Notes: generated by a model not told the origin, from the letters alone. 64,000 nucleotides of DNA from Dugong dugon (GCA_030035585.1 CM057482.1:48589501-48653500), one strand, 5' to 3'; positions 22,008 through 34,054 are shown, numbered from the stretch's first letter. Translations and numbers: made by a program.

Positions 22008-25000
22008 AAAATTTTTTTAAATTGTACTTTAGGTGAAGGTTTACAGAACAAATAGTTTCTCATTAAACAGTCAGTATACATATTGTTTTATAACATTGGT
22101 TAACAACCCCACAACATGTCAACACTCTCCCTTCTCGATCTTGGACCTTTTTTTTTTTGGTGAAAATATACATAGCCAAAGATGCACCATTTCAAAAATT
22201 TCTACATGTACAATTCAGTGACATTGACTGCGTTCTTCCAGTTGTGCTGCTATTCTCAATTTAGATGAAGGTTTACAGAACAAAATAGTTTCTCATTAAA
22301 CAGTTAGCACACATATTGCCCTATGACAATAGTTAACAACCCCACTACCTGTCAACACTGTCCTTACTAAACCTTGGGTTCCCTATCACCAGATTTCCTG
22401 CCTTCTAATACCTTCTAGTTCTTGTCCCTGGACTGCTGTGCCTCATTAGTCCCATTTTGTTTTATGGGGCTGTCCAGTCCCCGGCTGAACAGTGAACCTC
22501 GGGAGTGACTTCACCACTGAGCTAAAAGGGTGTTCGGGGGCCATACTCTTGGGGGTTTCTCAAGTCTCTGTCAGGACAGAAGATCTGGTCTTTTTTTGTG
22601 TGTTAGAATTTTGTTCTACATCCTCCTCCAGATCTGTCCAGAACCCTCTGTTGTGATCTCAGTAAGAGCAGTCAGTGGTGGTAGCCGGGCACCATCTAGC
22701 TGTACTGGAATCAGTCTGGTGGAGGCCTTGGTAGCTGTGGTCCATTAGTCCTTTGGACTAATCTTTTCCTTGTATCCTGTTCTCTTCATTCTCCCTTGCT
22801 CCCGAAGAGGTGAGACCAATGGAGTATCTTAGATGGCTGCTTATAGGCTTTTAAGACCCCAGACACTACTCACCAAGGTAGAATGTAGAATATTGTCTTA
22901 TAAACTGTATTATGCCAATTGAGCTAGATGTTCCCCGAGCCCATGGTCCCAACAGCCCTCCACCCAGCAATTAAGTCCCTCAGGGAGTTTGGATGTGTCT
23001 ATGGAGCTTCCATGACCTTTCCTTGTACAAGTTGTGCTGGCTTCCCCAGTATTGTATACTGTCTTACCCTTCACCAAAGTTAACACTTATCTATTGTCTA
23101 TTTAGTATTTCCCTCAGACACGTCCTATCCCTCATAACTAACAAAGATTGTTACTTTTTGTGTGTAAACTTTTTCATGCGTTTTTACAAGAGGTCTCATA
23201 CCATATTTGTCCTTTTGTGATTGACTTATTTCACTCAGCATAATGTCCTCCAGTTTCAGCCATGTTATGAGATGCTTCACAGATTGATCATTGTTCTTTA
23301 TCGTCGCATGATACTCCATTGTGTGTATGTACCATAGTCTGTTTATCCATTCTTCTGTTGATGGGCATCTAGGTTGTTTCCATCTTTTTGCTGTTGTGAA
23401 CTATGCTGCAATGAACATGGGTGTGCATATGTCTATTTGTGTGATGGCTCTTATTTCTCTAGGATATATTCCTAGGAGTGAGATTGCTGGATCATATGGT
23501 ATTTCTATTTCTAGATTTTTAAGGAAGTGTCATATCATTTTCCAGAATGGTTGTAACATTTTGCATTCCCACCAGCAGTGCATAAGAGTTGCGATCTCCC
23601 CTCAGCCTCTCCAACATTTGTTATTTTCAGTGTTTTTGATTCGTGCCAGTAACGCCGGTGTGAGACGGTATCTCATTGTGATTTTAATTTGTATTTCTCT
23701 AATGGCTAGTGATCGGAGCATTTCCTCATGTGTAAGTTGGCTGCTTGAATGTCTTCTTTGGTGAAGTGTCTGTTCATTTCCTTTGCCCATTTTTTAATTG
23801 GATTATTTGTCTTTCGTTTTAGAGGTGTTGGATTTTCTTGTAGATTTAAAGATTAGACCTTTGTCTGACTTGTAATGTCCAAAATTTTTTTCCCAGTCTG
23901 TAGGTTCTCCTTTCACTCATGGTGAAATCTTTTGATGAACATAAGTGTTTAATTTTTAGACGATCCCAGTTATCTAGCTTATCTTCTGGAGTTTGTGTGT
24001 TGTTGGTTATGGTTTGTATCCTGTTAATGCCATGTATTAGGGCCTCTAGCATTGATCCTATTTTTTCTTCTATGAAATTTATAGTTTTGGGCTTTATATT
24101 TAGATCTTTGATCCATTTTGAATTAATTTTTGTCTATGGTGTGTATGGGTTCTGTTTCATTTTTCTACCAATGGACATCCAGTTTTGCCAGCTCCATTTG
24201 TTAAAAAGATTGTCTTTTCCCCATTTGATGGACTTTGGGTCCTTGTCGAAGATCAGGTGACCATAGGTGGATGGATTTACATCTGGGTTCTTGATTCTGT
24301 TCCATTGGTCAATGTGTCTGTTGTACCAGTACCAGGCTGTTTTGACTACTGTACCTGTATGGTAGGTTCTGAGGTCAGGTAGTGCAAGTTCTCTTACTTT
24401 ATTCTTCTTTTTCAGTAGTGCTTTACTTATTTGGGGCTTCTTCCCTTTCCATATAAAGTTAACGATTAGTTTTTCCATCTCTTTGAAGAAAGTTGTTGGT
24501 ATTTGGATTGGAATTGCATTGTATTTATAAATTGCTTTGGGTAGAATTGTCATTTTCACAATGTTGAGCCTGCCTAGCCATGAGCATGGTATGTTTTTCC
24601 ATTTATGTAGATCCCTTTGGGTTTCTTGCAGTAGTTTTTTGTAGTTTTCTTTGTATAGGTCTTTTACATCCCTGATTAGATTTATTCCTAAGTATTTTTT
24701 TTTTTTTAGGGGCTATTATAAATGGTATTGCTTTTCTGATTTCCTTTTCATTGTTCTCTTTATTGTGTATAGGAATCCAACTGATTTTTGTATGTTTATC
24801 TTGTATCCTGCTACTCTGCTGACTCTATTAGTTCCAGTAGTTTTCTCATGGAGTCTTTAGGGTTTTCTATGTATAGTATCATATCATCCGCAAACATGGA
24901 CAGTTTAACTTTGTTACCAGTTTGGATGCCCTTTATTTCTTTTTCTTGCCTTATTGCTCTAGCTAGGCCTTCCAGCCCAAGGTTAAATAGGAGTGGAGAT

Positions 25001-25030
25001 AAAGGGCATCCTTGTTCCTGTCCTGCCCTT
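22008..25030 (-). mobile_element. L1, 5'-truncated, with compound 3' end
   Basis: The 3' side has a first end module (22020-22140), a short older L1-end piece (22150-22250) and a second end module (22255 onwards), the same three-part order as 12887-14300. The 3' UTR is followed by ORF2 remnants at 23125-23320, 23602-23790, 23846-24052 and 24134-24900, ending just past the FADD region. Broken frames; inactive. Confidence 0.88.
24134..24894 (-). pseudogene. L1 ORF2 reverse transcriptase and following region
   Basis: A FADD box is encoded at 24894-24883 (MFADDMI). The frame 24559-24134 reads [38 protein letters not shown], then [20 protein letters not shown]. This is the RT palm end and thumb; a frameshift separates the parts. 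Confidence 0.88.
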
Positions 25031-25404
25031 TACATTTTAATATAAACTTTTAATAGATCTTAAATCTAAAAAAGAACACATATTCTGATATTTATTGTAT
25101 TAGATCTGTAGAAAAATTTGGAGAGAATGGATATCTTTACCATATTGAGTATCTAATAATTGAACATGGTATAACCCTACATTAATTTAGATCCTCTTTA
25201 ATTACTCTCAGTAATGTTTTATAGTTTCCGTGTAAAAGTGTCATACATCTTGTACTAGATTTAGTAAAAATGTTATTGTAAATAGTAGCTTTTATTTTAA
25301 AAATTCCATTTTCTTGTCATCAGTTTCTGGTATTATGGAAATGCAACTGATTTTTGTATATCAACATTGCATCAAGTGGTCTTACCAAAGTCACTAATTT
25401 TTTA
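25031..25404 (-). mobile_element. Old L1 fragment
   Basis: AT-rich reversed ORF2-like sequence (GTAATGTTTTATAGTTTCCG, CAACTGATTTTTGTATATCA). Too diverged to give a useful translation. Confidence 0.5.
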
Positions 25405-26340
25405 AAATTTTATTGTGCTTTAGGTGAAAGTTTACAGCTCAAGTTAATCTCATTCAAAAACTTATACACATATTGTTTTATGACATTGGTTGCATGCTCC
25501 TCTTTTCCAGTCCTGGTTTCCTGTGTCCATTTGTCCAGTTTCTGTCCCTTCCTGCCTTCTTGTCTTGCTTTTGGGCAGTAGTTGCCCATTTGGTCTCGTA
25601 TATTTCATTGAACTAAGAGGCATGTTCCATACGTGTGTTGTTTGTTGTCTTTGTCTGAAAAGTGGGCTTTGGGAGTGGTTTCAGTTCTGAGTTAGCAGGA
25701 AGTCTGGGGGCCACAGTCTTGGAGCACAGTTAAGTGTTCAGGAATTCCCATTCTTCAAAATGTTATCCACAGTTTGTTATGAGCCACAGAGTCAAATGCA
25801 TTTGCATAGTCAATAAAATGAAGGTAAACATCTTTATGGTATTCTCTGCTGTCAGCCAAGATCCATTTGACATCAGCAATGATATCCCTTGTTCCACGTC
25901 CTCTTCTGAATCTGGCTTGAATTTTTGGCAGTTCCCTGTTGATGTACCACTGCAACCACTTTTGAATGATCTTCAGCGAAGTTTTACTTGTGTGTGATAT
26001 GAATGATTGATAATTTCTGCAACAGGTTGGATCACTTTTCTTTGGAATGGGCACATATATAGATCTCTTCCAGTTGGTTGGCCAGGTAGCTGTCTTCCAA
26101 ATTTCTTGGCATAGACGAGTGAGCACTTCCAGCGCTGCATCCATCTAGCTTTCCTGTCCCCTTCTGACTTCTCGTCCTTGCCTCTGGGCTGGTGTGCCCC
26201 TTTAGTCTCGTATACATGGTTGACTTATGTGCATTATTATTTGTTTTATGGGCGTGTCTAATCTTTGGGTGAAGGGTGATCCTCAAGAGTGACTTCAGTA
26301 CTGAGCTAAAAGGGTGTCTGGGGGCCACACTCTCACAGAG
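25405..26340 (-). mobile_element. L1 3' UTR, split by an RTE piece
   Basis: 25405-25738 starts ATTGTGCTTTAGGTGAAAG, and 26140-26340 continues with CTGACTTCTCGTCCTTGCC and CTGAGCTAAAAGGGTGTC. The RTE at 25738-26140 lies between. The two L1 parts may be one element or two. Confidence 0.6.
25755..26144 (-). pseudogene. RTE reverse transcriptase remnant
   Basis: 129 open codons: LTRLCQEIWKTATWPTNWKR (fingers), SIYVPIPKKSDPTCCRNYQS and DYANAFDSVAHNKLW (motif A). Lacks the YADD part. The same region opens the copy at 1-211. Confidence 0.88.
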
Positions 26341-26879
26341 TTGTGTCAAATCTATTCTTGACTTGGTCTCCAAATTCAGGTGGGATATACTCAAGTTTGT
26401 ATTTTGGCTCTTGTGGACTTGTTTCAATTTTCTTCAGCTTCTGCTTGAACTTACATATGAACCACAGTCTGCCCCAGCCTTGTTCTGACTGATGATATTG
26501 AGCTTTTCTGTCATGTTTTTCTACAGATGTAGTTGATTTGACTCCTATGTTTTCCATCCGGTGAGGTTCACATATAGAATCGCCACGTATGCTGTTGGAA
26601 AAAGGTCTTTGCAATGAAGAAGTTGTTGGTCTTCCAAAATTCTATCGTGCAATCTCTGGCATCATTTCTATCACCAAGGCCATGTTTTCCAACTACCAAT
26701 CCTTCTTCTGTTTCCAACTTTCACGTTCCAATCATCAGTAATTATCAATGATCTTGATTGCGTGTTTGATCAATTTCAGACTGCAGAAGTTGGTAAAAAT
26801 TGTCAGTTTCCTCATTAGTGGTTGGTGCGTAAATTTGAATGATAGTCATATTCCTTGTAGGTGTATGGATAGTATCCTA

Positions 26880-27077
26880 TCACTGACAGTGTTGTATTTC
26901 ACGACAGATCTTGATGAACGCGACGTCATTCCTCTTCAATTTGTCATTTCCAGCATAGCAGACCATATGATTGTCTGATTCAAAATGGTCAATACCAGTC
27001 CATTTCAGCTCATTAATGCCTAGGATATTGATCTTTATGTGTTCCATTTTATTTTTGAGGAGTTTCAATTTTCCCAT
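26880..27077 (-). pseudogene. RTE endonuclease remnant
   Basis: 65 open codons with INILGINELKWTGIDHFES and VCYAGNDKLKRNDVAFI, the APE-type endonuclease N-terminal half (the NELKW motif corresponds to the catalytic E region). Confidence 0.75.
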
Positions 27078-27646
27078 ATTTATACTTCATATATTCCACA
27101 TTCTGATTATTAACAGACGTTTGCAGCTGTTTTTTTCTCATTTTAAGTCGTGCCACATCAGCAAATGAAGGTCCAAAAACTTGATTTTATCTACGTCATT
27201 AAGGTCGACTCTTCTTTGAGGAGGCAGCTCTTTCCCAGTCATATTTTTTTAGTGCCTTCCAACCTGAGGGGCTCATCTTCTGACACTATATCAGACAATG
27301 TTCCACTGCTATTCATAAGGTTTTCACTGGCCAATTTTTTCAGAAGTAGACTGCCAGATCCTTCTTCCTAATTTGTCTTAGTCTGGAAGCTCAGCTGAAT
27401 CCTGTTCACCAAAGGTGACCTGCTGGCATTTGAAATACCGGTGGCAGAGCTTCCAGTATCAGAGCAACACGCAAGCCACTACAGTATGACAAACTGGCAG
27501 ATGTGCGGTGGAGTCAGAGGATTAGATGGAATTACTAGAGAAATGTTCATTTCCTGATTCTGATCATTGTATTGTGGTCCTGTAGGAGAATGTCCTTGTT
27601 CATAGGAAATGCTCACCAAAATATCTGGGCATCTTATCTGAGAATT

Positions 27647-27813
27647 TGGAGCCCTGGCGGCACAGTGGTTAAGAGCTCGGCTGCTAACCAAAAGGTTGGC
27701 AGTTCGAATCCACCAGCTGCTCCTTGGAAATCCTGTGGGGCAGTTCTCCTGTATCCTATAGGGTTGCTGTGAGTTGGAATCGACTCTACGGCAATGAGTT
27801 TGGTTTGGTTTTT
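27647..27813 (+). repeat. AfroSINE-type SINE, well preserved
   Basis: GGAGCCCTGGCGGCACAGTG head, B box GTTCGAATCC at 27702-27711, CTTGGAAATCCTGTGGGGC, GGGTTGCTGTGAGTTGGAA tail and TTTGGTTTGG simple end. Flanked by TTATCTGAGAATT at 27634-27646 and TTATCTGAGAATT at 27814-27826, a 13-bp perfect duplication. Confidence 0.93.
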
Positions 27814-27826
27814 TTATCTGAGAATT

Positions 27827-28170
27827 ACTCTCAACTTGTTTAGGAAGAAAGGTCTTTCTACTGCATTTGCAACTTCTCTGTAACTTTGCTTTGTAATTGT
27901 TAGAAAACTATCCAAACTTCATTTAATGCCAGAGAGAACCACCAGATGGAGACCTTAGACCGGAGAGCTCTTTTTCCTTGGCCTTTCTTTTGCTGGGTTA
28001 GAAAAGGGGGGTTTATTTCTTTACTTTAAAAAGGGGAAGTTGTATGGGGTTTCCCCTGCTCCAACACATGGACAGGAACGGATATCAAAGTATAGGCTGT
28101 TTTACTAATTTTCAGGTATCTTTATGAAGTTGAGAACAGAATTTTCTTTTTTGATTCCATTTCTTTTGCC
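27827..28170. other. Intergenic sequence, nothing recognised
   Basis: Mixed-composition sequence between the SINE and MER5A. No gene or named repeat seen. Confidence 0.5.
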
Positions 28171-28383
28171 CAGGATTTCTCAACCTCAGCACTGTTGACA
28201 TTTCGGTCTGGATAATTCTTTGTTGTGGGGGCTGTCCTATGCGTTGTAGGATATTTAGCAGCATCCCTGGCTTCTACCCACTAGATGCCAGTAGTATCCT
28301 CCCAGTTGTGACACCCCAAAATGCCTCCAGACATTGCCAAATGTCCCCTGGGGGACAAAATCACCCCTGGTTGAGAACCACTG
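28171..28383 (-). repeat. MER5A (hAT-Charlie) fossil
   Basis: Ends are CAGGATTTCTCAACCTCAGC and CTGGTTGAGAACCACTG, with CCCACTAGATGCCAGTAGTA and CAGACATTGCCAAATGTCCC inside. The whole roughly 210-bp element appears present in reverse. Confidence 0.92.
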
Positions 28384-29048
28384 TTTTTGGCAAAGATATG
28401 TTCTCTGGGCACACTAGTTTCTATTGGCTCAGCAGAGAACCTAGGAGGTGTCTGATCTTCCTTCAGTGAGACTGCTTCATAGTGGGGGAGGGTGGGAACT
28501 GAACTCCAGGACCTGAGGTGGGTGCTCAGTACTGTACCACCTGAGGGTGGTGTTCTGTGCACAGACAAGCCATAGAGCCTGTAGTGTCAGGGAAGGCCTC
28601 GGACAACCAGCCAGTAAAGGTCAGACCTGGGGTTCCTGGAAAGGAAGCAGTAGAGGAGGCTGGGGCAGGGATGCAAACTCCTCCTTTTCCAGGACAGCCA
28701 GCGTCTGGTTGCTTCCCAGACAGTTGTACAGAGCCTTAAGATGCTAGAGAATGACGTGGGTTTACTACTCTCCATCACCCTTGCTTGTTCTTGTAAAATG
28801 TCCTTCTGTTGCACTTCACTTCCCTACCTCCTTTCCTTTCCATCCCCTCTGATCTAAACCTCCTAAACCCTCACCAGCTTCCAGGAGCCCCAGCTTACCC
28901 CAGCTTTCAGGTTTAAGGTCTTCTCCAGCCATACTGTCAATGATAACAAATGCTGTGGATGGCCATCTCCCCAAGTTCAAGGATACCCCACTCCTGGACA
29001 CATTTAGATTATGTTGCCCTCTTATATTCTTAAAGCTCTTTTGATACC
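28384..29048. other. Intergenic sequence, nothing recognised
   Basis: GC-moderate unique sequence. Short open frames here carry no domain signature. Confidence 0.5.
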
Positions 29049-29516
29049 CTGTTAAATATTAAATAAAAATTAAGGGCCGTTTGTGCCAGGCGCAAAACCT
29101 TTCCAAGAACAATAAATCACAATGGCCACTTGTGCCAGGTACAAACCTTGACAGAACAATAGGGAGTTTTCAAAGTATTCTAATCGCAGACACTTTCCAA
29201 ATGAAACAACTTGACATCAAAAAAAAGTTTCTGACTCATCATGCCAGACACCACCAATCCTCAACAGATAAGTATACCTATGAAACCAATGACAGAAAGA
29301 CCACCCACTTTGTAAAACCCTCCCTTCAATTAAGGACATTGACCAATGACTCAATTACTGTAACCTCCTTACTAGAATCCCCTGCCTTTAAAAACTCCAT
29401 ATTCACTCTGCTTGAACAAGCTTCTCAGTTGGACACTCCCTACGCATGAACAGTTTCTTGCTCAATAAACCCTGTTAACTCTCATTGACTTGTTAATCAA
29501 ATTTTTTCTTTTGACA
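29049..29516 (+). repeat. ERV-type solo LTR
   Basis: Starts near TGTTAAATATTAAATA and ends near TTTCTTTTGACA (TG...CA). It has a TTTAAAAACTCC promoter-like box, AATAAA at 29464-29469 and a short U5-like stretch. An internal GTGCCAGGCGCAAAACC / GTGCCAGGTACAAACC pair is a near-repeat. No gag, pol or env adjoins it, so it is a solo LTR or an unlinked end. Confidence 0.65.
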
Positions 29517-29630
29517 CCTCTTTCTCATTATATGTTTTGACACCCCTTTTTCATTATACGTTTGTGTGCATAAACATCATTACAGGTGTGTCTTCTCTAG
29601 AAAGTGCAATTCTCCTCAGCCCTTTGAAGA

Positions 29631-30345
29631 GTTATTGTTGTTAGGGACCATCGAGTCAGTTCTAACTCACAGCGAGCCTACGTATAACAGAACGAAACAC
29701 TGCCTGGTCCTGCACCATCCTCATAATCCTTGTTATACTTGAGCCCATTGTTGCTGCCACTGTGTCAGTTCATCTCATTGAGGGTCTTCCTCATTTTTGT
29801 TGACCCTATACTTTACCAAGCATGATGTCCTTCTCCAGGGATTAGTCCTTCCTGATAACACGTCTAAAGTATGTGAGATGAAGTCTCACCATCCTTGCTT
29901 CCAAGGAGCATTCTGGCTGTATGTCTTTCAAGATAGATTTGTTTGTTCTTCTGGCAGTCCATGGTATATACAATATTCTTCGCCAACACCACAATTCAAA
30001 AGCATTGATACTTCTTCAGGCTTCCTTATTTATTATCCAGCTTTCACATGCATATGAGGTGATTGAAAATACCAGGGCTTGGGTCAGGCACACCTTAGTC
30101 CTCAAAGCGACATCTTTGCTCACTGCAATACGTTGTTTGATTTCTTGACTGCTGCTTCCATGGGCATTGATCTTGGATCCAGGTAAAATGAAATCCTTGA
30201 CAACTTCAGTGTTTTCTCCGTTTATCATGACGTTTCTTATTGGTCCAGTTGTGAGGATTTTTTTTTTTTTATGTTGAGGTGTAATCTATACTGAAGGCTC
30301 TAGTCTTTGATTTTCCTCAGTAAATGCTTCAAGTCTTGTTTGCTT
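29631..30345 (-). mobile_element. RTE 3' end
   Basis: Begins with GTTGTTAGGGACCATCGAGT (reverse tail) and holds remnants of the RT C-terminal region, such as MINGENTEVVKDFILPGSKI (30228-30016). Same region as 671-1391 in reverse. Confidence 0.85.
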
Positions 30346-30439
30346 GGAAGAGTTACAAGGTAAAAAGTCAGCACTGGCTGGGGAAGGATGGGGGTCTGCA
30401 CATGGGGACCATTGTGAGGGGCCAAAGAATATGGGGACA

Positions 30440-30960
30440 AAGTCAGTATCTTAGTTATCTAGCACTGCTATAACAGAAATACCACAAGTGGGTGGGTTTA
30501 ACAAAGAGAAATTTGTTCTCTCACAGTCTAGTAGGCTAGAAGTCTGAATTCAGGGCGTCAGCTCTAGGGAAGGCTTTCTCTATCTGTTCTGTGGGAAGTT
30601 CCTTGTCATCAATCTTCCTCTAGTCTACGAGCTTCTTCGCACAGGAACCCCAGGTCCAAAGGACACGTTCTGCTCCTGGTGCTGCTTTTTTGGTGGCAGG
30701 AGGTTCCTGTCTCTCTGCTCGCTTCTCTCTTTTATATCTCAAAAGAGATTGGCTCAAGACACAATCCAATCTTGTAGGTTGAGTCCTGCCTCATTAACAT
30801 AACTACCATTAATCTCATCTCATCAACATCATAGAGAGAGGATTTACAACACATAGGAAAATCACATCATATGACAAAATGGTGGACACAATACTGGGAA
30901 TCATGGCCTAGCCAAGTTGACAGCTATTTTGGGGAGACATAATTCAATCCGTGACAATCA
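30440..30960 (-). repeat. MaLR-like solo LTR, reverse
   Basis: TCTAGCACTGCTATAACAG, GGGTTTAACAAAGAGAAAT, TTTATATCTCAAAAGAG and CATAATTCAATCCGTGAC are the reverse of the family at 60127. No internal sequence attached. Confidence 0.65.
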
Positions 30961-32245
30961 GGAAAATATCACCCTCTGGAAATAAAATTAATTTAAAATG
31001 AATGCATTATGGCTGCATGTTGCTAGCTGTAGAAGTGACTGCCCATTCTGCAAAGAGCCAGTACCCTCCCTGCCACAGCGATGGGAGCCACATGGCTAGT
31101 GTGTGGCCCGAAGCAAGTCACTTCAGCTCTCTGGGCCTCAGTGTCCTTATCTATGAAATGACATAGGAGGCGGTCCATGATTCTATCAGTTAACCCAAAA
31201 CCCGTAAACATGCTTCTCCAATAGAGTTTGGATGATCTTAACCTTAAGTTTGGGCCATCTGTGAGCAGGCATTTTATGTGGTCAGTCCTTGTAACAAGGG
31301 GGCATTTAATCATTCGGATGTTGTGAAGAGCTTGTCCACTCCCCAGCCCACGTGTCAGCCCCAGGACTGGCATCACCAAGGCAAGGGGGCTGGCCTAGCT
31401 GATGCCGGGAGGGTACACACTCCCTGAGGCTGCCTAGTTGCCTCCTCGTGGGTTGGTGCCTCTAGGACATAAAACGAGTCTGTTCCTGATTCACCTTCAA
31501 ACTTGTTAGACTGAGCTCTTAGTGGACAAAGAGCTTGTTATCTATCAATGTCTGAACTCCAGGGATGAAAATGGTGCCTACACCAGAGGTACTGAGCGAG
31601 TTGTGGTTTTAATTCAAGGTCAGTCTTATGGGTGAGGTTGAATCCTGTCCAGGCTACTGTATCCCAGACTCACTGGCCTTCACAGCTCATCAGTCCACGC
31701 TTGTGGTAGGCTGTGTAGCCTCCCCGGACTTCCTGAGAGCTGACCATTGCTGCCCCCTTCTCTGGCCACATGGTCACTGGAAGAGCTCCCTGCAGCCTGG
31801 TCAGGACTCTGGTCATCCTGCCTGGATCAGTGCTCACCCCAGTCCAATCTACTGCTGTTCCAAGAAGTCAGCCAACATTTAGTACTGGCTCTGGGGCTCC
31901 CGAGGCCCAGCTGCACTCTCCCCTGAAATTCTAAGCCTACCCTGGATTCCCAACACAATGCCTACACCCACTTTTTTCCCCTAAAGTCAGTTCTAGTAGG
32001 TACATTTCCTTTATTTGAAGCCAAAGTGTTCTAGCAAATATAAGGTTCTGCCTTATCACAGAGGCCATGGGACAAATCCTATGCAGTATGTAATCCAGGG
32101 ATGCATGAGTTTTCATCACTGTGCAAAAGACAAGAGTAACCTAATTAAATAACCCCTGGGAGCTGTAAGTGAAGAGACCTGAGGCAGCATCGCCACGGGT
32201 CAGCATCCCAGACTGTTGGAGGTGGGGGGGTCCTCCTTGACCAAT
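30961..32245. other. Intergenic sequence with a weak MIR-like core
   Basis: 31100-31190 (GCAAGTCACTTCAGCTCTCT, GGCCTCAGTGTCCTTATCTA) resembles the MIR core. Otherwise no gene or repeat recognised. Confidence 0.5.
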
Positions 32246-32451
32246 GGAAATCAGTTGCCATTGAGTCAATTCTGAATCATGGTGACTCCATGTGTGTCAG
32301 AGTAGAACTGTGCTCCACAGGGTTTTCAATGGCTGATTTTTCAGAAGTAGATTGCCAGACCTTTCTTCCGAGGTACCTCTCAGTGGACTCCAACTGCCAA
32401 CCTTTGGGTCAGCAACCAAGGGCGTTAACCACTTGTACCACCCAGGGACTG
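32246..32451 (-). repeat. AfroSINE-type SINE, reverse, old
   Basis: On the minus strand it has GTCCCTGGGTGGTACAAGTG, GTTGGCAGTTGGAGTCCAC, ACAGTTCTACTCTGACAC and GATTCAGAATTGACTCAATG. Diverged like 34197-34407. Confidence 0.8.
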
Positions 32452-32748
32452 CTGACCATGGGAAGGTGTCCCGATATCTGGGGCTGATGCAGCCCCTCCA
32501 CCCAAGCATTGTGGTCTGATGAATGTCTCTGTCTATGACATCCTGGGGTTGGAAGTGTGGGATTTCCCCTTTAACTCTGTTACATCAACATTTGCTAAAG
32601 TTCAAAGAAGACCTTCTGAGTAATGACACCAAACAGACCCCAAGACCACAAATAAACACTCTCCATTTCACACACCGGTCAGCACCCACGTTTAATTTTT
32701 GCGCCTTGGAAAGAAATGCAGGCTCCCTTGCCATGGGATGTTAACGCC

Positions 32749-32754
32749 TTTATT
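32749..32754 (-). promoter_or_regulatory. Candidate distal poly(A) signal of PCSK6
   Basis: AATAAA on the minus strand, in the context TTAATAAAGG. A GT-rich run (around 32665-32690) follows in the transcript direction, somewhat farther than ideal. It would give a 3' UTR of about 1.3 kb. Confidence 0.4.
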
Positions 32755-33544
32755 AATTTAGTGTTAACATTGCATTTGCTCTGGTGCTTCCTTTTTCAGA
32801 GTTGTTGATTCCACAAACAACAGTTTGGTTCTCTCCGGCTCATGGGCAACGAGGTGAGTGCATCATACTCAAAGGAGGGGAGGAGGGCGAGATGGGGGAA
32901 AACAAGAAAGAGAAAATTTAAGGCAGATGTTATTCCCATATTAAAGGGAACTCATCAAGCAGATCTGAGCATTTCCATGAAAATATATGAAATATTTGTC
33001 AAAATAATTAACATTGCTAAAAATTAGAACATGTAGCGTATAAAATGTCTACACAGGTTTAGCAGAAATCAACCAATCTGTGTCACATGGCCTCATGATA
33101 CACATAGACGCAGGGACACCCACCGTGAGAATACGTCTCCCACAAGGCAGAAGCCGAGTGTAGTTTAAAAGCAATTCCATACGATGGGCTGAGACTGGTG
33201 ATTAACAGGTCACGGGGCTAGGTCTGCTCTCGGTTAAGCCCAGAGGAACTGCGTGGTCCTGCAGGGCCCCTGGAGCGCCTCCTTTGGCTGCCCCAGAGGG
33301 CTCCGCGTCAGGACACATGGGGTGTCAAGGCCATGAGACTCCCAGAAACACAGAAAGAACACAGTGACTTGGCAACACGGGGAGCTCAGCTCCCAAGAAG
33401 AGAGCTGCAAAGAAAGGAAGCATCTTCTGATCCAGGATCTGTACGTGACTTTATAAGCCACTGCTGCTGTTTCGGAAGTGGCTGAGTCGGTAGAAATACA
33501 CACTCCATACCCAGTGGTCATAGATTTTATGCCCCCAAATCTGT

Positions 33545-33550
33545 TTTATT
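33545..33550 (-). promoter_or_regulatory. Candidate proximal poly(A) signal of PCSK6
   Basis: AATAAA on the minus strand. About 37-60 nt downstream (33488-33508) lies a GU-rich stretch including GGTATGGAGTGTG, the spacing expected for a cleavage-stimulating element. It would give a 3' UTR of about 0.5 kb. Confidence 0.4.
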
Positions 33551-34054
33551 TATAGTCCAACCAAGCCGCCCGGCAAAAGGCTCTGTGGCAGGCAGAGGAG
33601 CAAGAGAGCAGCCGCCCTTTATCACCACCATGCGTACGTGCGGGCCCTCGCGGGCAGCCCTGGGGAGATGGACTAAGCGCCGCACAGAGCTTGGGAAAGT
33701 GACGGGGATGCCAAGTGTCTCTCCTTTCTGCTTTGGTCTTGAAGATTCAATAAACTTATGGTCCCAGATACTGCTCTGAAGCCGGAGCTGTGGATTTCAG
33801 ATTTCATTTTGTTCCCGTTTTGAGTTTGCCAGAAGAATGTAGCCAGCAAGCAGAGTTTGAAAGAGTATCAACATGTTAAGAACACCTCCTTGAGAGGCCA
33901 CCATCCCCCTGGTTCTGGGAGCACAGAGCTGCTGCCGCGGGCCCTGGTCCAGTGAGATAAAGCTGTCAAATGCACGGCACCCGCCCCGCTCCCCAAGCAC
34001 AGGCTCGGTCCACAGGTCTGGTGAGGGTGGGTGGGCAAGAGGGGCCAGTGCCCT

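Larger units (their letters stand above)
25738..27500 (-). mobile_element. RTE-clade LINE with endonuclease and RT parts
   Basis: On the minus strand the endonuclease remnant (27077-26880: MEHIKINILGINELKWTG, VCYAGNDKLKRNDVAF) precedes a linker region and the RT remnant (26144-25755: GRGTRDIIADVKWILADS and DYANAFDSVAHNKLW, motif A with N for K). L1 3' UTR sequence separates the halves at 26140-26340. This is the most complete RTE domain set in the window; frames are broken. Confidence 0.85.
32730..34054 (-). other. PCSK6: PCSK6 3' untranslated region (approximate)
   Basis: From the TAG leftwards this is unique-looking sequence without recognised interspersed repeats, as expected for a 3' UTR. 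Two minus-strand AATAAA signals occur. Use of the nearer one would give about 0.5 kb of UTR, and use of the farther one about 1.3 kb, which is closer to the length I recall for human PCSK6 mRNAs. The left boundary is inferred. Confidence 0.5.

Noticed and set aside
27647-27813. tRNA gene
   Set aside because: A- and B-box-like sequences are present, but the cloverleaf is not kept, and the RTE-like tail and target duplication show a tRNA-derived SINE.
29049-29516. Complete endogenous retrovirus
   Set aside because: Only LTR-like sequence is present; no gag, pol or env remnants were seen next to it.
1-32000. Exons of the neighbouring gene SNRPA1
   Set aside because: In human, SNRPA1 lies beyond the 3' end of PCSK6. 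No leucine-rich-repeat coding exon was recognised; the region is almost all transposon sequence.
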